Part shown: positions 15,817-23,077 of the stretch, in pieces
Numbering within the stretch: position 1 is the stretch's first letter
Layout: each line of letters opens with the position of its first letter
Source: JAXDLK01 sp034666665
GTDB lineage: Bacteria > Desulfobacterota > Binatia > JACPRU01
Assembly (NCBI GenBank): GCA_034666665.1
Contig: JAXDLK010000095.1
Coordinates: forward strand, 1 to 33,499
DNA length: 33,499 bases
Direction: 5' to 3'
Position numbers and translations under genes: made by a program
Notes under the pieces: model-generated
Told to the model about the DNA's origin: nothing
What the model saw: the letters and a program-made list of their open reading frames with translations, nothing else
Database searches by the model: none

Positions 15817-17165
15817 CCGCGCGTCCCGGCCGCGGGCGCCGCTTCTGCGGCCTCGGGATCGACGGATGCACTCGTGATCCACTGCTCGAGATCCGTCCCT
15901 GCCCGGCGTGCCAACGCTTCGCGCTTCTCGCGGCCCCGCGCCCGCGTGGCGATCGGCGGGAACAGCCCGTAGTTGGCGTTCATCGGTTGGAAATCCTTGC
16001 GCGTCCCGTCGGTGACGTACGCGAGCACCGACCCGAGCGCGGTCGTCGCCGGCGGCACGACCGGGACGATCCCCGCCGCAAGTCGCGCCGCGTTGATCCC
16101 GGCAACCAGACCGGCGGCGGCCGATTCGACGTACCCTTCGACCCCGACGAGCTGACCGGCGAAGAAGAGATCGTCCCGCCCGACGTACTGCAGTGTCGGT
16201 CGCAGGAGGGACGGTGAGTGGATGAAGGTGTTTCGGTGGAGGCTGCCGAGGCGCACGAACTCCGCGCCGGCGAGCCCCGGGATCGTGCGGAAGACGCGGC
16301 GCTGCTCCGGGTACGTCATCTTCGTCTGAAAGCCGACGAGGCTCCAGAGCATCCCCTCGCGGTCGTCCTGACGCAGCTGCACGACGGCGTGCGGCCGGGT
16401 TCCGCTTCGCGGGTCGAGGAGGCCCACCGGACGCATCGGTCCGAACGCCAGCGTATCGCGGCCGCGCCGTGCCATCTCCTCGATCGGCATGCATCCCTCG
16501 AAGTAGAGACAGCGCTCGAAGTCTCGCGTCGGCACCTTCTCCGCGCCGACGACGTCGGCGACGAACTGCTCGTACTGCTCGCGATCGAGCGGGCAGTTCA
16601 CGTAGTCGTCGCCTCCCCGCCCCCAACGGGAGGCACGGAACGCGACCGTCAAGTCGATCGAGTCGCGAGTGATGATCGGGGAGATGGCGTCGTAGAAGTA
16701 GAGGTGCTCGCGTCCGAAGACGCGCTGGAGTCGCTCGTAGAGAACCGGGGAGGTGAGCGGCCCCGTGGCGATGATCGCGGGGCCGTCCGGCACGTCCGCC
16801 TGCTCGCGGCGTTCGATCTCGATCGCCGGCTCCGCCTCGATCCGGCGCGTGAGCTCGGCGGCGAAGAGCTCACGGTCGACGGCGAGCGCGGCGCCTGCGG
16901 GCACGCGCACGGCATCGGCCACGTCCATGACGATCGAGCCGAGCCGGCGCATCTCCTGCTTGAGCAGGCCGACGGCGGATTCCACCGATGCGCTGCGGAA
17001 GGAGTTGGAGCAGACGAGCTCGCCGAGGCGATCCGAGCGATGTGCCTCGGTACGCCGGACCGGCCGCATCTCGACGAGGCGCGACCGTACGCCGCGTCGG
17101 GCGAGCTGCCATGCCGCCTCGGCCCCGGCGAGACCGCCACCGACGACGGTGACGAGGGCAGTCAT
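15813..17165 (-). CDS. trmFO: tRNA m5U54 methyltransferase TrmFO (folate/FAD-dependent)
   Basis: Makes ribothymidine at position 54 of tRNA, using methylenetetrahydrofolate as the carbon donor and FADH2 as reductant. The 450-aa protein begins TALVTVVGGGLAGAEAAWQLA, an FAD-binding Rossmann motif. It has the two catalytic cysteine segments LVCSNSFRS (Cys near 51) and YFEGCMPIEEMARRG (Cys near 223), and the C-terminal FFAGQLVGVEGYVESAAAG and NANYGLFPP. The ATG at 17165 is 7 bases after the topA stop; the frame remains open far upstream but that is topA shadow. The dprA-topA-trmFO order is common in Firmicutes and deltaproteobacteria-like groups. Confidence 0.97.
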   Translation of the reverse strand: MTALVTVVGGGLAGAEAAWQLARRGVRSRLVEMRPVRRTEAHRSDRLGELVCSNSFRSASVESAVGLLKQEMRRLGSIVMDVADAVRVPAGAALAVDRELFAAELTRRIEAEPAIEIERREQADVPDGPAIIATGPLTSPVLYERLQRVFGREHLYFYDAISPIITRDSIDLTVAFRASRWGRGGDDYVNCPLDREQYEQFVADVVGAEKVPTRDFERCLYFEGCMPIEEMARRGRDTLAFGPMRPVGLLDPRSGTRPHAVVQLRQDDREGMLWSLVGFQTKMTYPEQRRVFRTIPGLAGAEFVRLGSLHRNTFIHSPSLLRPTLQYVGRDDLFFAGQLVGVEGYVESAAAGLVAGINAARLAAGIVPVVPPATTALGSVLAYVTDGTRKDFQPMNANYGLFPPIATRARGREKREALARRAGTDLEQWITSASVDPEAAEAAPAAGTRG

Positions 17166-17172
17166 CGACCGC

Positions 17173-19473
17173 TCAGGCGCTCTCCGCCGCCTCTTCCATC
17201 GCTTCCTTGTAGTCGCAGCCTTCCTGGACGCAGCGACGTACCCGGCCGGCTCGCTTGGTGACCTTCTCGACGACGTACTTCGCGCCGCAGCGGGGACAGG
17301 GTTCGGCGATCGGCAGATCCCAGGTGGCGAACTTGCACTCGGGATAGCGGCTGCAGCCGTAGAAGATCTTGCCGCGACGCGAGCGGCGCTCCTGAACGGC
17401 ACCCTGCTCGCAATCGGGGCACGCGACGCCGATCGCGCGCGGCGGCGCCGCGAGCGACGTGATGTGGCGACATTCCGGATAGCCGCTGCAGCCGAGGAAT
17501 TTTCCGTAGCGGCCGTAGCGCATGATCATCGGCTTGCCGCAATCCGGACACGCCTGATCGGGAACCTCGACCTGCTCGATGACGATCTCGCCGCCGTCGC
17601 CGATCGTGAAGTTCTTGGTGTTCCGGCACTCCGGGTACGCGGAGCAGGCGAGGAACTCTCCCTGCCGCCCCCACTTGATCACCATCGGCGCGCCGCACTT
17701 GTCGCAGACGAGGTCGGTCTTCTGCCCCTCGCCCTTGACCGTCGGCATGTCGGTCTCGGCGCGGTCGAGATCCGCGCGGAAGGTCCCGTAGAAACGCCGC
17801 ACCGCCTCGACCCAGTTCTCGTTCCCCTCCTCGATGCGGTCGAGGATCCCTTCCATCGCGGCGGTGAACTCGACGTTCAGGATGTCCGGGAACGAGCCGA
17901 CCAGGAGATCGGTGATCAACCGGCCGAGCATCGACGGGTGCATGCGCTTGTCCTTGTCCTCGCGCACGTACTCCTTGTGGAGGATCGTCTGCATGATCGA
18001 CGCGTAGGTCGACGGGCGCCCGATGCCGTTCTCCTCGAGCCCCTTGATCAGCGAGGCCTGCGTGTAGCGGGGTGGAGGCTGCGTGAAGTGCTGCTCCGGC
18101 CGGAGCTCGAGCAGGCGAACCCGGTCGCCCGCCTTCAGGTCCGGGAGCGTCCCCTCCTCCGCTTCGTCGTCCTCCTTCTCCGAGCCGTCGTCGCGGCCCT
18201 CGAGGTAGACGCGGATGAACCCGTCGAAGCGCATCACCTGACCGGTGGCGCGGAAGATGAGCTCGCGGACGGCGACGTCGATCGACGTCTGATCGAAGCG
18301 CGCCGGCATCATCTGGCAGGCGATGAAGCGGTTCCACACCAGCGTGTAGAGCGCGAGCTGCTCTCTCGAGAGGAACGGCGCGACCCGATCCGGCGCGTAC
18401 GCCACGGACGTCGGACGGATCGCCTCGTGAGCGTCTTGCGCGCCCTTCTTCGAGCGGTAGAAGACCGCCGATTCCGGCAGGTACTCCTTGCCGTACGTGG
18501 AGGCGACGTACTCGCGCGCCTCGGCGACCGCTTCCGCCGAAAGCCGCGTCGAATCCGTCCGCATGTACGTGATCAAGCCGACGGTTCCTTCGGCCCCGAG
18601 ATCCACGCCCTCGTAGAGCTGCTGTGCGATGCGCATCGTCCGGCTCGGGGCGTACCCGAGCTTGCGCGATGCTTCCGCCTGCAGCCGCGAGGTGATGAAC
18701 GGCGGCGAAGGGTTCTTCTTGCGCTCCTTCTTCTCGACCGCGGTGACGGTCCACTCGGCGGCATCGATCCCGGCAAGCACTTCCCGCGCCCGCGTCTCGG
18801 TCTCGATGCGGAGCTTCTTGTGATCGAGCCGTTCGCCGGCGACGCGAAAGAGCTGCGCGGCGAAGGGTGGCGGCGCGTCGCCTTCGAGCCGGGCGGTGAC
18901 CGACCAGTACTCCTCCGTCCGAAAGGCCTCGATCTCCTTCTCGCGGTCGCAGATCAACCGTAGAGCGACCGACTGAACGCGCCCCGCGGAGAGGCCGCGG
19001 CGGACCTTCTTCCACAGGAGGGGAGACAGCTGGTACCCAACCAGCCGATCGAGGATGCGGCGCGCGGTCTGGGCGTTGAAGAGGTTCTGGTCCAGGGTCG
19101 TCGGGTTGGCGATCGCCGCCTTCACCGCCTTTGGCGTGATCTCGTTGAAGAGCACGCGATGGACGTTCTTGCGGCGGCCGAGGCGCTGCGCGATGTGCCA
19201 GGCGATGGCCTCGCCTTCGCGGTCGGGGTCGGGGCCGAGGTAGATGTGCTCCTTGTCCTTGGCGGCGGCCTTGAGCTCGTCGACGATCTTCTTCTTGCCG
19301 TGAATGACCTGGTAATCGGGTCGGAAATCGTCGTCGACGTCGACGCCGAGCTTGCTCTTCGGCAGGTCGACGAGGTGACCGACGGACGCCTTCACCTGGT
19401 AATTCCGGCCCAGGTACTTCGAGAGCGTCTTCGCCTTGGAAGGCGATTCCACGATCACCAGGTTCTTCGCCAT
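17173..19473 (-). CDS. topA: DNA topoisomerase I (type IA) with four zinc ribbons
   Basis: Relaxes negative supercoils by transient single-strand cleavage. The 766 aa hold a TOPRIM domain (1-115: VESPSKAKT, then DPDREGEAIAWH with the catalytic acidic residues), the type IA core with the active-site Tyr in GLITYMRTDSTR (near residue 305), and VQSVALRLI. The C-terminus (from about 585) has four four-cysteine zinc-ribbon repeats, the first three ending C-S-x-Y-P-E-C and the last divergent (CVQEGCDYK). ATG at 19473, 12 bases after the dprA stop. Complete; no unusual feature apart from the fourth, divergent ribbon. Confidence 0.98.
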   Translation of the reverse strand: MAKNLVIVESPSKAKTLSKYLGRNYQVKASVGHLVDLPKSKLGVDVDDDFRPDYQVIHGKKKIVDELKAAAKDKEHIYLGPDPDREGEAIAWHIAQRLGRRKNVHRVLFNEITPKAVKAAIANPTTLDQNLFNAQTARRILDRLVGYQLSPLLWKKVRRGLSAGRVQSVALRLICDREKEIEAFRTEEYWSVTARLEGDAPPPFAAQLFRVAGERLDHKKLRIETETRAREVLAGIDAAEWTVTAVEKKERKKNPSPPFITSRLQAEASRKLGYAPSRTMRIAQQLYEGVDLGAEGTVGLITYMRTDSTRLSAEAVAEAREYVASTYGKEYLPESAVFYRSKKGAQDAHEAIRPTSVAYAPDRVAPFLSREQLALYTLVWNRFIACQMMPARFDQTSIDVAVRELIFRATGQVMRFDGFIRVYLEGRDDGSEKEDDEAEEGTLPDLKAGDRVRLLELRPEQHFTQPPPRYTQASLIKGLEENGIGRPSTYASIMQTILHKEYVREDKDKRMHPSMLGRLITDLLVGSFPDILNVEFTAAMEGILDRIEEGNENWVEAVRRFYGTFRADLDRAETDMPTVKGEGQKTDLVCDKCGAPMVIKWGRQGEFLACSAYPECRNTKNFTIGDGGEIVIEQVEVPDQACPDCGKPMIMRYGRYGKFLGCSGYPECRHITSLAAPPRAIGVACPDCEQGAVQERRSRRGKIFYGCSRYPECKFATWDLPIAEPCPRCGAKYVVEKVTKRAGRVRRCVQEGCDYKEAMEEAAESA

Positions 19474-19485
19474 GGATCGTACAGT

Positions 19486-20619
19486 CTAACGGAGCTTCGC
19501 AGCGCTCGCCATGCCGCCTCCCTCACGGCTCCGCGAGAACGTCATGCCCGGGTGCCGTCGCACGCGCCCGGCGATCTCCAGCTCGAAGAGGACCTCGAGC
19601 GCTCGCTCTGGGGACAGGCCGCTCTTCTCGACCAGCCGATCGATCGGCAGCACCGTGGCGTCGAAGCATTCGAGCAAGCGCGTCGCGTCCTGACCGAGGC
19701 CGGCGAGCGAGCGGCTCCCTTCGCCGATTTCGCCGGACGGTTCAAGCAACCAGGGAACGACCTCGGCGATGACGTCGTCGCCGCTCTCGACCAGCACCGC
19801 CCCGGCGCGGAGCAGCCGGTGCGTCCCGCGCGTACGCGCGAGGCCGATCTCCCCCGGTACTGCGCAGACGACGCGGCCCTGATCGTTTCCCAGTCGCGCG
19901 GTGATCATCGAGCCGCTGCGCTCGCTCCCCTCGACCACGACCACGCAGAGCGAGGAGCCGCTGACGATCCGGTTTCGCCGCGGGAAGTGGTGGGCGAGCG
20001 GCGGCGCGCCGATGGGGAACTCGGAGATCACGGCGCCGCGTTCGGCGATCTCACCCGCGAGCCGGGCGTGTCGAGGCGGATAGATGCGGTCGATGCCGCA
20101 GCCGAGGACGGCGATCGTGCGGCCGCCGCCGGCGAGCGCGGCGCGATGCGCGGCTCCGTCGATGCCGATCGCGAGGCCGCTCACGACCGTGACGCCGCGG
20201 GCCGCGAGGCCCCGCGCGATCACGTCCGCGGCGGCGAGCCCGTACGGGCTCGCGTCGCGCGATCCGACGACGGCGACGGCGAGCGAGTCGTCGCTGATGA
20301 GCGTCCCGCGAACGTAGAGAACCGGGGGCGGGTCGGGAATGAAGCGGAGCACGCGCGGATACCGCGGATCGTCGAAGTCGACGATCTCGGCACCGGCGCG
20401 CTTCGCGGCTTCGATCTCTCCGTCGATCGCACCTGCGTCGGGGCGCTGGCGAAGCGCCTCGAGCAACGAGCGCGGCGCCCCCGCCTGGTCGAGGCGAGCG
20501 GGGGAGTCCCGGAGCACGCGCTCCGGACCGCCGAGAGCTCGAGCCACGCGCACGCACGACTCCGGTCGGTCGAGCAGATGGAGCGCGATCCACGCGCGAT
20601 GTCGGTCGTTCGAAGCCAC
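19486..20619 (-). CDS. dprA: DNA processing protein DprA
   Basis: Binds incoming single-stranded DNA and loads RecA during natural transformation; also widespread in bacteria not known to be competent. The 377 aa have an N-terminal HhH/SAM-like part, the Rossmann-fold core (AVVGSRDASPYG near residue 116, VVSGLAIGIDGAAHRAAL, HFPRRNRIVSGSS, then VPGEIGLARTRGTHRLLRAGA) and a C-terminal winged helix (LPIDRLVEKSGLSPERALEVLFELE). The start is GTG at 20619 without a clear Shine-Dalgarno sequence, so it is tentative by a few codons. It is the first gene of the block running into topA, and 206 bases separate it from sodC, filled by palindromic repeats. Confidence 0.95.
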   Translation of the reverse strand: MASNDRHRAWIALHLLDRPESCVRVARALGGPERVLRDSPARLDQAGAPRSLLEALRQRPDAGAIDGEIEAAKRAGAEIVDFDDPRYPRVLRFIPDPPPVLYVRGTLISDDSLAVAVVGSRDASPYGLAAADVIARGLAARGVTVVSGLAIGIDGAAHRAALAGGGRTIAVLGCGIDRIYPPRHARLAGEIAERGAVISEFPIGAPPLAHHFPRRNRIVSGSSLCVVVVEGSERSGSMITARLGNDQGRVVCAVPGEIGLARTRGTHRLLRAGAVLVESGDDVIAEVVPWLLEPSGEIGEGSRSLAGLGQDATRLLECFDATVLPIDRLVEKSGLSPERALEVLFELEIAGRVRRHPGMTFSRSREGGGMASAAKLR

Positions 20620-20697
20620 GGGCAGACGGTCGCCCGCGGGCCGCGAGGGTGGGTTCGAGTCTTCTAACGCGTTCGAGACGGATGGACAACGCGTCCG

Positions 20698-20815
20698 ACC
20701 TCTCCCGGCGGGGAAGAGGTCGGAGCGCGCGGCAATCGGCTGAGGGCCAACGCTCGCCCGTCGGCCGCAAAGCGCTGCACCCTCTCCCTTTCCCGGGAGA
20801 GGGTGGCCGAAGGCC
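20698..20815. repeat. REP-like palindromes between dprA and sodC
   Basis: The gap holds a stem ACCTCTCCC...GGGGAAGAGGT (20698-20720, one bulge) followed by CGG-AGCGCG. Further on is a perfect 10-bp stem ACCCTCTCCC/GGGAGAGGGT (20779-20788 with 20795-20804), followed by GGCC-GAA-GGCC (20805-20815). The CCTCTCCC core and the trailing TCGG-GCGC match the element at 24991, so these belong to one dispersed family. The second stem lies just downstream of the sodC stop and may also end that transcript. Confidence 0.6.
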
Positions 20816-20825
20816 GGGCGAGGGT

Positions 20826-21347
20826 CTACTTCGTGATCACGCCGCAGACGATGCGGTCCCCGGAGTTGCCCGACGGCTGGGTCCTGCCGTCGTCGGGCTT
20901 CGCGTGGATCACGATCGCAGTGCCCTCGCCCGCGGTGAGGGAATTCTTGCCTTCTCCCAGGGTCGCACCGTCGAGGGTGGCAGTGGTTTCCGCAATTCCG
21001 TTCGTAGGAACATTCACGTTCGGCAGATCGCCGAGATGTGGCCCCTTCGGGTTCTTCAGGCCGTGCTCCTTGGTCGCCGGGTTGAAGTGATCCCCCGCCG
21101 ACTTGAAGTCAGGAGGCGCACACTTCCCCTTTCCGTGGATGTGGATGCCGTGCTCGCCGGCCGGAAGGTCCTTGGCCTCGACCGTGATCTTCACGCCGCC
21201 GGCAGTCTCCTCGAGCTCGGCGGTGCCGATCTTTTCGCCCTTGGCGTCGATCAGCTCGGCCGAAGCGGTCTTGCCTTCCTCCTTCGCACCCGCGTGGGTG
21301 ACGGCGAGCATCAAGACCGCGCTCGCGACGAGAGCAATTTTCTTCAT
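20826..21347 (-). CDS. sodC: periplasmic Cu/Zn superoxide dismutase
   Basis: Dismutates superoxide outside the cytoplasm. The 173-aa precursor has a Sec signal peptide (MKKIALVASAVLMLAV, cleavage near residue 21; no lipobox). All metal ligands can be placed: His69 and His71 in GIHIHGKG, bridging His87 in AGDHFNP, His95, His104 and Asp107 in PHLGDLPN, and His148 in AIVIHAKPDD. The disulfide pair is Cys76 and Cys168. Start ATG at 21347 with a strong GAGGAGG five bases upstream; an upstream extension in the same frame is shadow. It follows the CMD/AhpD-like gene by 25 bases and is probably the last gene of that redox operon. Confidence 0.96.
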   Translation of the reverse strand: MKKIALVASAVLMLAVTHAGAKEEGKTASAELIDAKGEKIGTAELEETAGGVKITVEAKDLPAGEHGIHIHGKGKCAPPDFKSAGDHFNPATKEHGLKNPKGPHLGDLPNVNVPTNGIAETTATLDGATLGEGKNSLTAGEGTAIVIHAKPDDGRTQPSGNSGDRIVCGVITK

Positions 21348-21372
21348 TCGGGCCTCCTCGTGACGGGAAACG

Positions 21373-21999
21373 TCACTCGACCGAACCCCTCCGGGGGTCC
21401 GGAGTCGTGCTCGACGGGGTCGTCGACGCGGTCGCTTGCTCCGGTGTCGGCAGCGGGAGCTCGCAGAATCCGTTCGACTCGATCCTGAGCGAGCGGTTGA
21501 ACTTCGAGTTGTAACTCTCGTGGGAGATCGTCGACACGAGCTCGACGATCTCGCGCTCCGAGAACGTGCGGCGCAGGCGCTCGAAGAGCGCATCGGGCAC
21601 GTCTACCGGCGTCGCGCTGACCCCGTCGGCGAGCTCGAGCGCCAACGCCTCGCGCTCGTCGAGCGCGCCCGACGCCGAACGCATGCCGACCGCGGCCTCG
21701 ATCTTCTCTCGTGCCAGCCCTCGGCGGCCGCCGACGGCGGCGTTCAGGTCCATTCAAAACGGGCAGCCGTTGCGGGCGGCGACGCGGAGCCGCACGAGCG
21801 TCTGCAGATCGGCACCGATCGTCCAGCGGCCGCGCGTCGTCAGCGTGTTCGAAAGAAACGCTGCGAGCAGCGCCCGCGGCGCGTGTGCCAGAACCTTGTA
21901 CGGGTTTAGCTCGCGGCCGAGGACGGCGCGGAAGATCGACTGGATGAGGCGGCCGGCAATTCCGGCCTCCTCTCCCTCGAGGAATCGGAGGCGGGCCAT
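21373..21999 (-). CDS. CMD/AhpD-like protein, probable selenoprotein (in-frame TGA = Sec82)
   Basis: Residues 1-81 (21999-21757) and 126 residues after a TGA (21754-21756) lie in one frame and together form one carboxymuconolactone decarboxylase/AhpD-like domain. The first part ends LVRLRVAARNGCPF and the second begins MDLNAAVGG, then REALALELADGVSATPVDVPD, TFSEREIVELVSTISHESYNSKFN. The TGA sits exactly where the second Cys of the CxxC redox pair occurs in the family, giving C79-P-F-U82. A hairpin starting 12 bases later could be a bacterial SECIS. Read through, it is 208 aa. Expected role is thiol/selenol peroxidase-like or disulfide reductase chemistry; substrate unknown. Start ATG 21999 lacks a clear Shine-Dalgarno. 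Alternative: a TGC-to-TGA nonsense mutation. The selenocysteine machinery is not in this window. Confidence 0.8.
21727..21756 (-). promoter_or_regulatory. candidate bacterial SECIS element with Sec UGA codon
   Basis: On the minus strand the UGA (21756-21754) is followed by 12 bases, then a 6-bp stem GCCGCC/GGCGGC (21741-21736 with 21732-21727) with a GUC loop (21735-21733). Bacterial SECIS elements are stem-loops directly downstream of UGA with a G in the first two loop positions. Here the loop G is the 19th base after UGA, about as in E. coli fdhF. The fit is structural; sequence in bSECIS is poorly conserved, so this is support and not proof. Confidence 0.6.
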
Positions 22000-22025
22000 C
22001 GTCGGGCCGCGCGCTCAGCGGGCGA

Positions 22026-22145
22026 CTATTTCTTCTGCTCCAAGGGGGCGCCGCAACACTCGACCGTCCCGGTGCCCCCCTTGGTGACGATCACCTGAGC
22101 GCCGCACTTCGTGCACACGTAGAGCTTTCCCAGTTGGTTCGGCAT
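22026..22145 (-). CDS. desulforedoxin-like protein (copy 1)
   Basis: A 39-aa protein with the four-cysteine pattern of desulforedoxin: Cys11-x-x-Cys14, then Cys30-Cys31 adjacent, in the order YVCTKCGAQV ... GTVECCGAPL. Desulforedoxins bind one iron in an Fe(Cys)4 rubredoxin-like site, usually as a dimer, and the same module forms the N-terminal domain of desulfoferrodoxin. Here it is free-standing. Start ATG 22145 follows GGGGA; stop TAG. It lies 33 bases after the crotonase-like gene and 26 before the CMD/AhpD-like selenoprotein gene. A one-electron role alongside those redox proteins is inference. A zinc-binding role is also possible. Confidence 0.85.
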   Translation of the reverse strand: MPNQLGKLYVCTKCGAQVIVTKGGTGTVECCGAPLEQKK

Positions 22146-22178
22146 GTGTCCCCAATTTTCTCTGACGGTGGTCGCGCG

Positions 22179-22931
22179 TCAATCCCCGTGGAACTCCGGT
22201 TTGCGCTTCTCGAGGAACGCGCGGATGCCCTCCGCTCGGTCGCGCGTGGTCTGCAGCAAGGAATAGAGGTCGTGCTCGAAACGAGCTCCATCGTCAAGAG
22301 CCAGATCCGGCGCGCGCCGTACCGCTTCCTTCGCGAAGCGCAGGGCAACCGGCCCGCGCGCCGCGAGGGTCGCGGCGACGTCGGCAGCGGCGCGGTCGAG
22401 GTCGTCGTCGAGCCGCGCTGCCAGGCCCACCGACAGGGCTTCCCGGCCATCGATCGCCTCGCCGAGGAGGATCGCCCGGAACGCACGCTCCACCCCGACG
22501 ATGCGCGGCAGCCGCTGCGTACCGCCGAACCGGGGGAGGCTGCCGTGCTCCACCTGCCGCATCGAGAACACCGTCGCCGGGCCGACGATCCGGAGATCGG
22601 CCGCGAGCGCGAGCTCCAACCCCTCCGACTCGGCGCGGCCTTGCACAGTCGCGACGATCGGCCGAGTGATCCGGGCAAGCGCGGCGACGAAATCTGCGCC
22701 CGCGAGCTCTGGCCACTCCTTGGAATCGCCCTCCACGCCGAGACAAAAGTCCTTTCCTTCGGCATCGAGCCGGACGACCCAGACGTCGTCGTCCTCGCAC
22801 CGCTCGCAGGCGTCCGCGAGCTCGAGGGCCATCGCCGGTGAGAACCGGTTGCCGCGGTCCGGTGCCGCGAGCGTCAGTCGCGCGACCCGTCCTTCGAGCG
22901 CGAAGCGAACGCCAGCCATAGTCGTTGCCAT
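22179..22931 (-). CDS. crotonase-fold protein lacking both hydratase glutamates
   Basis: Enoyl-CoA hydratase/isomerase superfamily, 250 aa from ATG 22931 (MATTMAGVRF; the ATG at residue 5 is an alternative). The oxyanion-hole region (TVQGRAESEGLELALAADLRI) and the FGGTQRLPRIVG block are clear. In hydratases the PE-(V/I) motif before the GGTQ block supplies one catalytic Glu and the helix after it the second. Here the corresponding residues read RQVEHG (Gln) and RAFRAILLG (Arg or Ala), so both glutamates are absent. It is therefore probably not a hydratase; substrate unknown. First gene of the minus-strand unit with desulforedoxin, CMD and sodC. No Shine-Dalgarno at the start. Confidence 0.85.
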   Translation of the reverse strand: MATTMAGVRFALEGRVARLTLAAPDRGNRFSPAMALELADACERCEDDDVWVVRLDAEGKDFCLGVEGDSKEWPELAGADFVAALARITRPIVATVQGRAESEGLELALAADLRIVGPATVFSMRQVEHGSLPRFGGTQRLPRIVGVERAFRAILLGEAIDGREALSVGLAARLDDDLDRAAADVAATLAARGPVALRFAKEAVRRAPDLALDDGARFEHDLYSLLQTTRDRAEGIRAFLEKRKPEFHGD

Positions 22932-22954
22932 TCCCGAGTCCGACCTACTATACC
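22925..22954. promoter_or_regulatory. candidate divergent promoter region, crotonase/nitroreductase
   Basis: On the plus strand TTGCCA (22925-22930) and TATACC (22949-22954) with an 18-base spacer could drive the nitroreductase. On the minus strand TATAGT (22952-22947) is a good -10 for the crotonase gene and would place the RNA start about 9 bases before its ATG, consistent with the absent Shine-Dalgarno. Its -35 is not recognisable. The two -10 boxes overlap, so mutual interference is possible. Weak evidence. Confidence 0.3.
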
Positions 22955-23077
22955 GCCCTCCGCCCTGCGATGACCGAGCCGCTGCCGGGCGGGGAGGAGC
23001 AGTCGATGTGGACGGTGTCCCGCCGCTTCCCATGCGGCCCTGCTTCGACACCCCCCGAACCGAAAGGAGTCCACCCG

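Noticed and set aside
12805..16626. Very long minus-strand frame starting inside trmFO and reading into GlnE
   Set aside because: The first 270 codons are the out-of-frame shadow of trmFO; GlnE homology starts at the GTG at 15816 that overlaps the trmFO stop.
21373..21753. Reading the second half of the CMD-like gene as an independent gene starting at the ATG right after the TGA
   Set aside because: There is no ribosome site, the domain would lack its N-terminal half and redox cysteine, and the join is exactly in frame with family sequence; a single gene is simpler.
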